A DNA stretch of 64,000 nucleotides. Origin: Straminergon stramineum. Its lineage: Eukaryota > Streptophyta > Bryopsida > Hypnales > Calliergonaceae. A program made the position numbers and the translations under genes. Each line of letters opens with the position of its first letter. Position 1 is the stretch's first letter. The DNA lies in contig OY987265.1 of the NCBI GenBank assembly GCA_963920665.1, positions 18,047,001-18,111,000 on the forward strand, in the 5' to 3' direction. Below are positions 61,701-64,000 of the stretch, one piece after another. The notes beneath the pieces are model-generated. The model had not been told where the DNA came from and did not search any database. It saw nothing but the letters and a program-made list of their open reading frames with translations.

Positions 61701-62050
61701 GCGCAGAAAAAGCTGGAGACCTGAAACCAAAACAAACTGAATAACTTTCTAAGAAATCTCGACTCTTCTCTTCGGGGGAAGTTCTGGCACTGCCACTGCG
61801 AGATTTGCTTGGAGCATGCGCACGGCGTGAGGAATCCCGTCGCGAGGAGCGCACACTCTGCGCTCGCCGTGGCCGCTCGCTCGCTCTCTCACTCGTTCTT
61901 TCCTCTCGTTCTCGCTTCTGACAATTGGACGTCTGCAGCCTCCCCTCTTTGATAAGGGTTTCCAAATCTTTTGTTCTTTTTGTGCAGTGGGAATAGGGTT
62001 CGCGTTGTCGATGGGCCCCTCCTTGTCAAGTTCTGTATCAGTTATGAGCC
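61701..62050 (-). promoter_or_regulatory. 5' region of the BT1 gene
   Basis: This GC-rich segment upstream of the BT1 start includes a 'gctcgctcgctctctcactcg' type CT-repeat at 61,875-61,895, common in plant 5' untranslated regions. A longer open frame on the minus strand (to 61,965) overlaps the first exon in another frame and is judged a shadow. Confidence 0.45.
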
Positions 62051-62322
62051 AGTCGCGTCATCTACGGGAGTCGTACATGGCTAGGTGATTGGGTGAGGGC
62101 CGTGAGGCCAATAGTGACTCTTAAGGTAGGAGGTTCATAAAGCGCCCATCTAAGAGCTGAAACTGAATTTTGGGGAGGTGAAACTTATTGAAATATTTTT
62201 CAGTCAATTTTTCTTGAAAGACAAGAAGAATTGACATCTAACCCAAGTCATTTCATATTTTTTGGAGCTTTGTAGAATTAGTTATGAATTTTTGAAGTCG
62301 AAATGGTATAGGGCTCTAAAAC

Positions 62323-62415
62323 CGCACACCTCCTCAAATGTACACTGCTGGTACGTCCCTGTAAAAATGAAAAAAAAACCATGTACACACAGTGTACATT
62401 TGAGGAGGTGTGTGG
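62323..62415. repeat. Inverted repeat with 25-bp arms
   Basis: CACACCTCCTCAAATGTACA (within 62,323-62,347) pairs with TGTACATTTGAGGAGGTGTG (within 62,390-62,415), 25 of 26 bases matching, around a loop of about 42 nt. No flanking duplication was found. It may be a very short foldback transposon. Confidence 0.7.
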
Positions 62416-62490
62416 ATTTCGAGCCTCCTACCTTATTACAATTTTTGGAAGGGTGGTTTACACATTACACTAATATTTTTAAGGTAACTA

Positions 62491-62880
62491 AGGTAGAAGC
62501 ACCTAAATCTAACACTTGTTTGGGATCTCTTGATATGGAAGGTGTGTACAAAAAAAAATTATGTGAGTGTGTTAGGAAATGGTTTAAGAAACCAATAAAA
62601 TTGGTTTCTTATTTTTCCGAGCTTGTATGAATATTATGCAAATTTTTGAAAAGTACTTAGTAGATGCACCTACTGTGGACATTAGACTAACACCAAAGTG
62701 GACACAGAAACACCCAAAAGCAACACTCGCTAAACTTGGATCAAGTGCAGGTGATTGTTTGCTTCATGGAAGAATGACAACTTCTAAGAACCCATCATGT
62801 CCACTTTAGAACTTCACTTGGATTTAGGTGTTTTTTAGGTGTCCGTAAACAACTAGTGTTAGATTTGGGTGCTTCTACCT
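62491..62880. mobile_element. 390-bp MITE with AGGTAG ends and TA flanks
   Basis: The left end AGGTAGAAGCACCTAAATCT matches the reverse complement of the right end at about 27 of 28 positions. TA dinucleotides flank both ends (62,489-62,490 and 62,881-62,882). The interior has no coding capacity. It shares its terminal hexamer and TA flanks with the element at 44,370-44,506, so both may belong to one Tc1/mariner-like family. Confidence 0.65.
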
Positions 62881-62882
62881 TA

Positions 62883-64000
62883 CACCTACATGCGGAGAAA
62901 TAAGCAATTGAGTAGTGTTACTATTATTAAATTACTTAATTTTTTATGGATCTTGTGGGAAGTCAAAAGAGAATTCAAGATTTTTTTCTCTTATTCAATT
63001 TTTAGATGGCATATAAATAAACTATGAATTTTTAATTTACTAAAAATAGGTACATCTAGAAGCAACCTTAAATTTTTATGAATAAAGGTAATACATTTTA
63101 TATGAAGAATCTATTGAAGTACATTTTAGAAAAGGGTCAAAATTAAGTACAATTACTTTTAGGGGTAAAGTAACAACACTAATTGTCATCCAAACAAGGA
63201 ATTGAGCACCATTACAAATCTATAAAACTTTTTATTAGTTCTAATCGGTAGTCATAAATAAATTCTAGATTTGGGGGGGGGGGGGGGGGGACATTGTATA
63301 AATAAACTATAAATTTTTTAGTGCTAAAAATAGATCAATGGACTTAACCTTCAAGCAAGAATTTAGATGGAGGTTGCATACATGTCACAATTAGGTGTAC
63401 GTACCTTACATCCAAAGGCTTACTAACATGGTAAGCGATAATAGACATCAACTAGATTATCTAAGATTTATTTCTCAATAGAAATAAAAATAGGAATATT
63501 TCATATTTGTACAACATCAGTTTTAATTTTAACCCAATATAAGGTAAAATAGCCCATTACGGACCAAATGGGGGGTTTGCCCTCTTGTCATTTCTGAAAT
63601 TTTCTGCTTTTTTTCCAGAGAAAGTCAAGTGATAGAAATGGCAAGAGCATTTGAAACTATATTTTTTTCGATAAAGTGTGAATTTTTTATGAATTTTTGA
63701 AGTGTTCAGCCCATCATAGCCTATAGACTACCCCAGAACCAACAAAAATTGATCCATAGCACTCACCTTACTTACCTATTACAATCACAATATTTTCTAA
63801 TATAGAAGACCTAAAAAAGGCACTTCCTGCAATGAACTAACACTAAAAAACTGAAAGTTCCTATTACAATCGCTAATTATTCTATTCCAGTTAGCTAAGA
63901 CATTGAATGTGGTCCAAATCTCAAAAACTAAAAGAAAACTGTAATGGACTCATTTATAGAGTTCCGTAACAGGAAAAAGGTCTATAATGGGATGTTTTAC
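62883..64000. other. AT-rich intergenic DNA, no gene seen
   Basis: No open frame with recognisable similarity. It contains the G18 tract below and a 'gatagaaatggcaa' word near 63,631 like those at 1,025 and 1,610, hinting at a further diverged repeat. Confidence 0.5.
63273..63290. repeat. Uninterrupted G18 tract
   Basis: Eighteen consecutive G bases in AT-rich DNA. The length may be inaccurate because such runs are hard to sequence. Confidence 0.95.

Noticed and set aside
61351..61965. 204-residue minus-strand frame overlapping the BT1 first exon
   Set aside because: Arg/Ser-rich shadow frame; the overlapping frame joins correctly to the carrier exons.
1..64000. CRISPR arrays, tRNA or rRNA genes
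   Set aside because: No regularly spaced identical repeats with unique spacers, and no tRNA or rRNA sequence was recognised by reading.

Overview
The window looks like nuclear DNA of a land plant, most likely a non-seed plant such as a bryophyte, though the species cannot be fixed from sequence alone. Three ordinary spliced plant genes stand out as GC-richer islands in very AT-rich, repeat-laden DNA: a NuA4 scaffold subunit of the EAF1 type (26.3-38.7 kb, +, 27 coding exons), a CASP-like membrane protein (45.8-47.3 kb, +, 2 exons) and a BT1-type adenine nucleotide carrier (59.6-61.7 kb, -, 5 exons). All three models use canonical GT-AG splice sites and keep frame from start to stop.

The most unusual feature is a roughly 15-kb DNA transposon at 7,413-22,404. 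It has terminal inverted repeats built from GTGAGC-type sub-repeats and is flanked by a perfect 9-bp direct repeat, AGAAGAATG. It carries two divergent intron-containing genes, both decayed. The right-hand gene (18,058-21,928, +) encodes a Mutator-like transposase with a C-terminal SWIM zinc finger. The left-hand gene (16,741-8,380, -) encodes a protein with a ParB-like domain (DGNHR motif) followed by a beta-class DNA amino-methyltransferase domain (motif IV, then X, I, II). ParB-plus-methyltransferase fusions are a bacterial and phage arrangement; I know of no described plant transposon with such cargo. Both genes carry in-frame stop codons, at least 11 in the transposase and 3 in the methyltransferase-like gene, with at most one possible single-base slip, so this copy is a fossil of a probably once-active family. 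Between and inside the genes lie diverged repeats of about 150 bp with a conserved palindromic CCTCGGNGCCGAGG core, plus a 34-bp tandem array.

The remainder is transposon-derived: a short non-autonomous relative of the large element (39.52-39.76 kb), a CACTA-type hairpin MITE beside the large insertion (22.47-22.58 kb), a larger CACTA-like non-autonomous element (52.2-54.0 kb), two TA-flanked MITEs with AGGTAG ends (44.4 and 62.5 kb), two dispersed unknown repeat families (R1 at 2.8 and 43.6 kb; R2 at 4.1 and 39.9 kb, inverted), a C-rich degenerate tandem repeat (57.8-58.0 kb) and several perfect hairpins. I saw no tRNA, rRNA or CRISPR arrays.

The three host genes have no evident functional link. 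EAF1 acts in nuclear histone acetylation, the CASP-like protein in the plasma membrane, and BT1 in a plastid or mitochondrial membrane.
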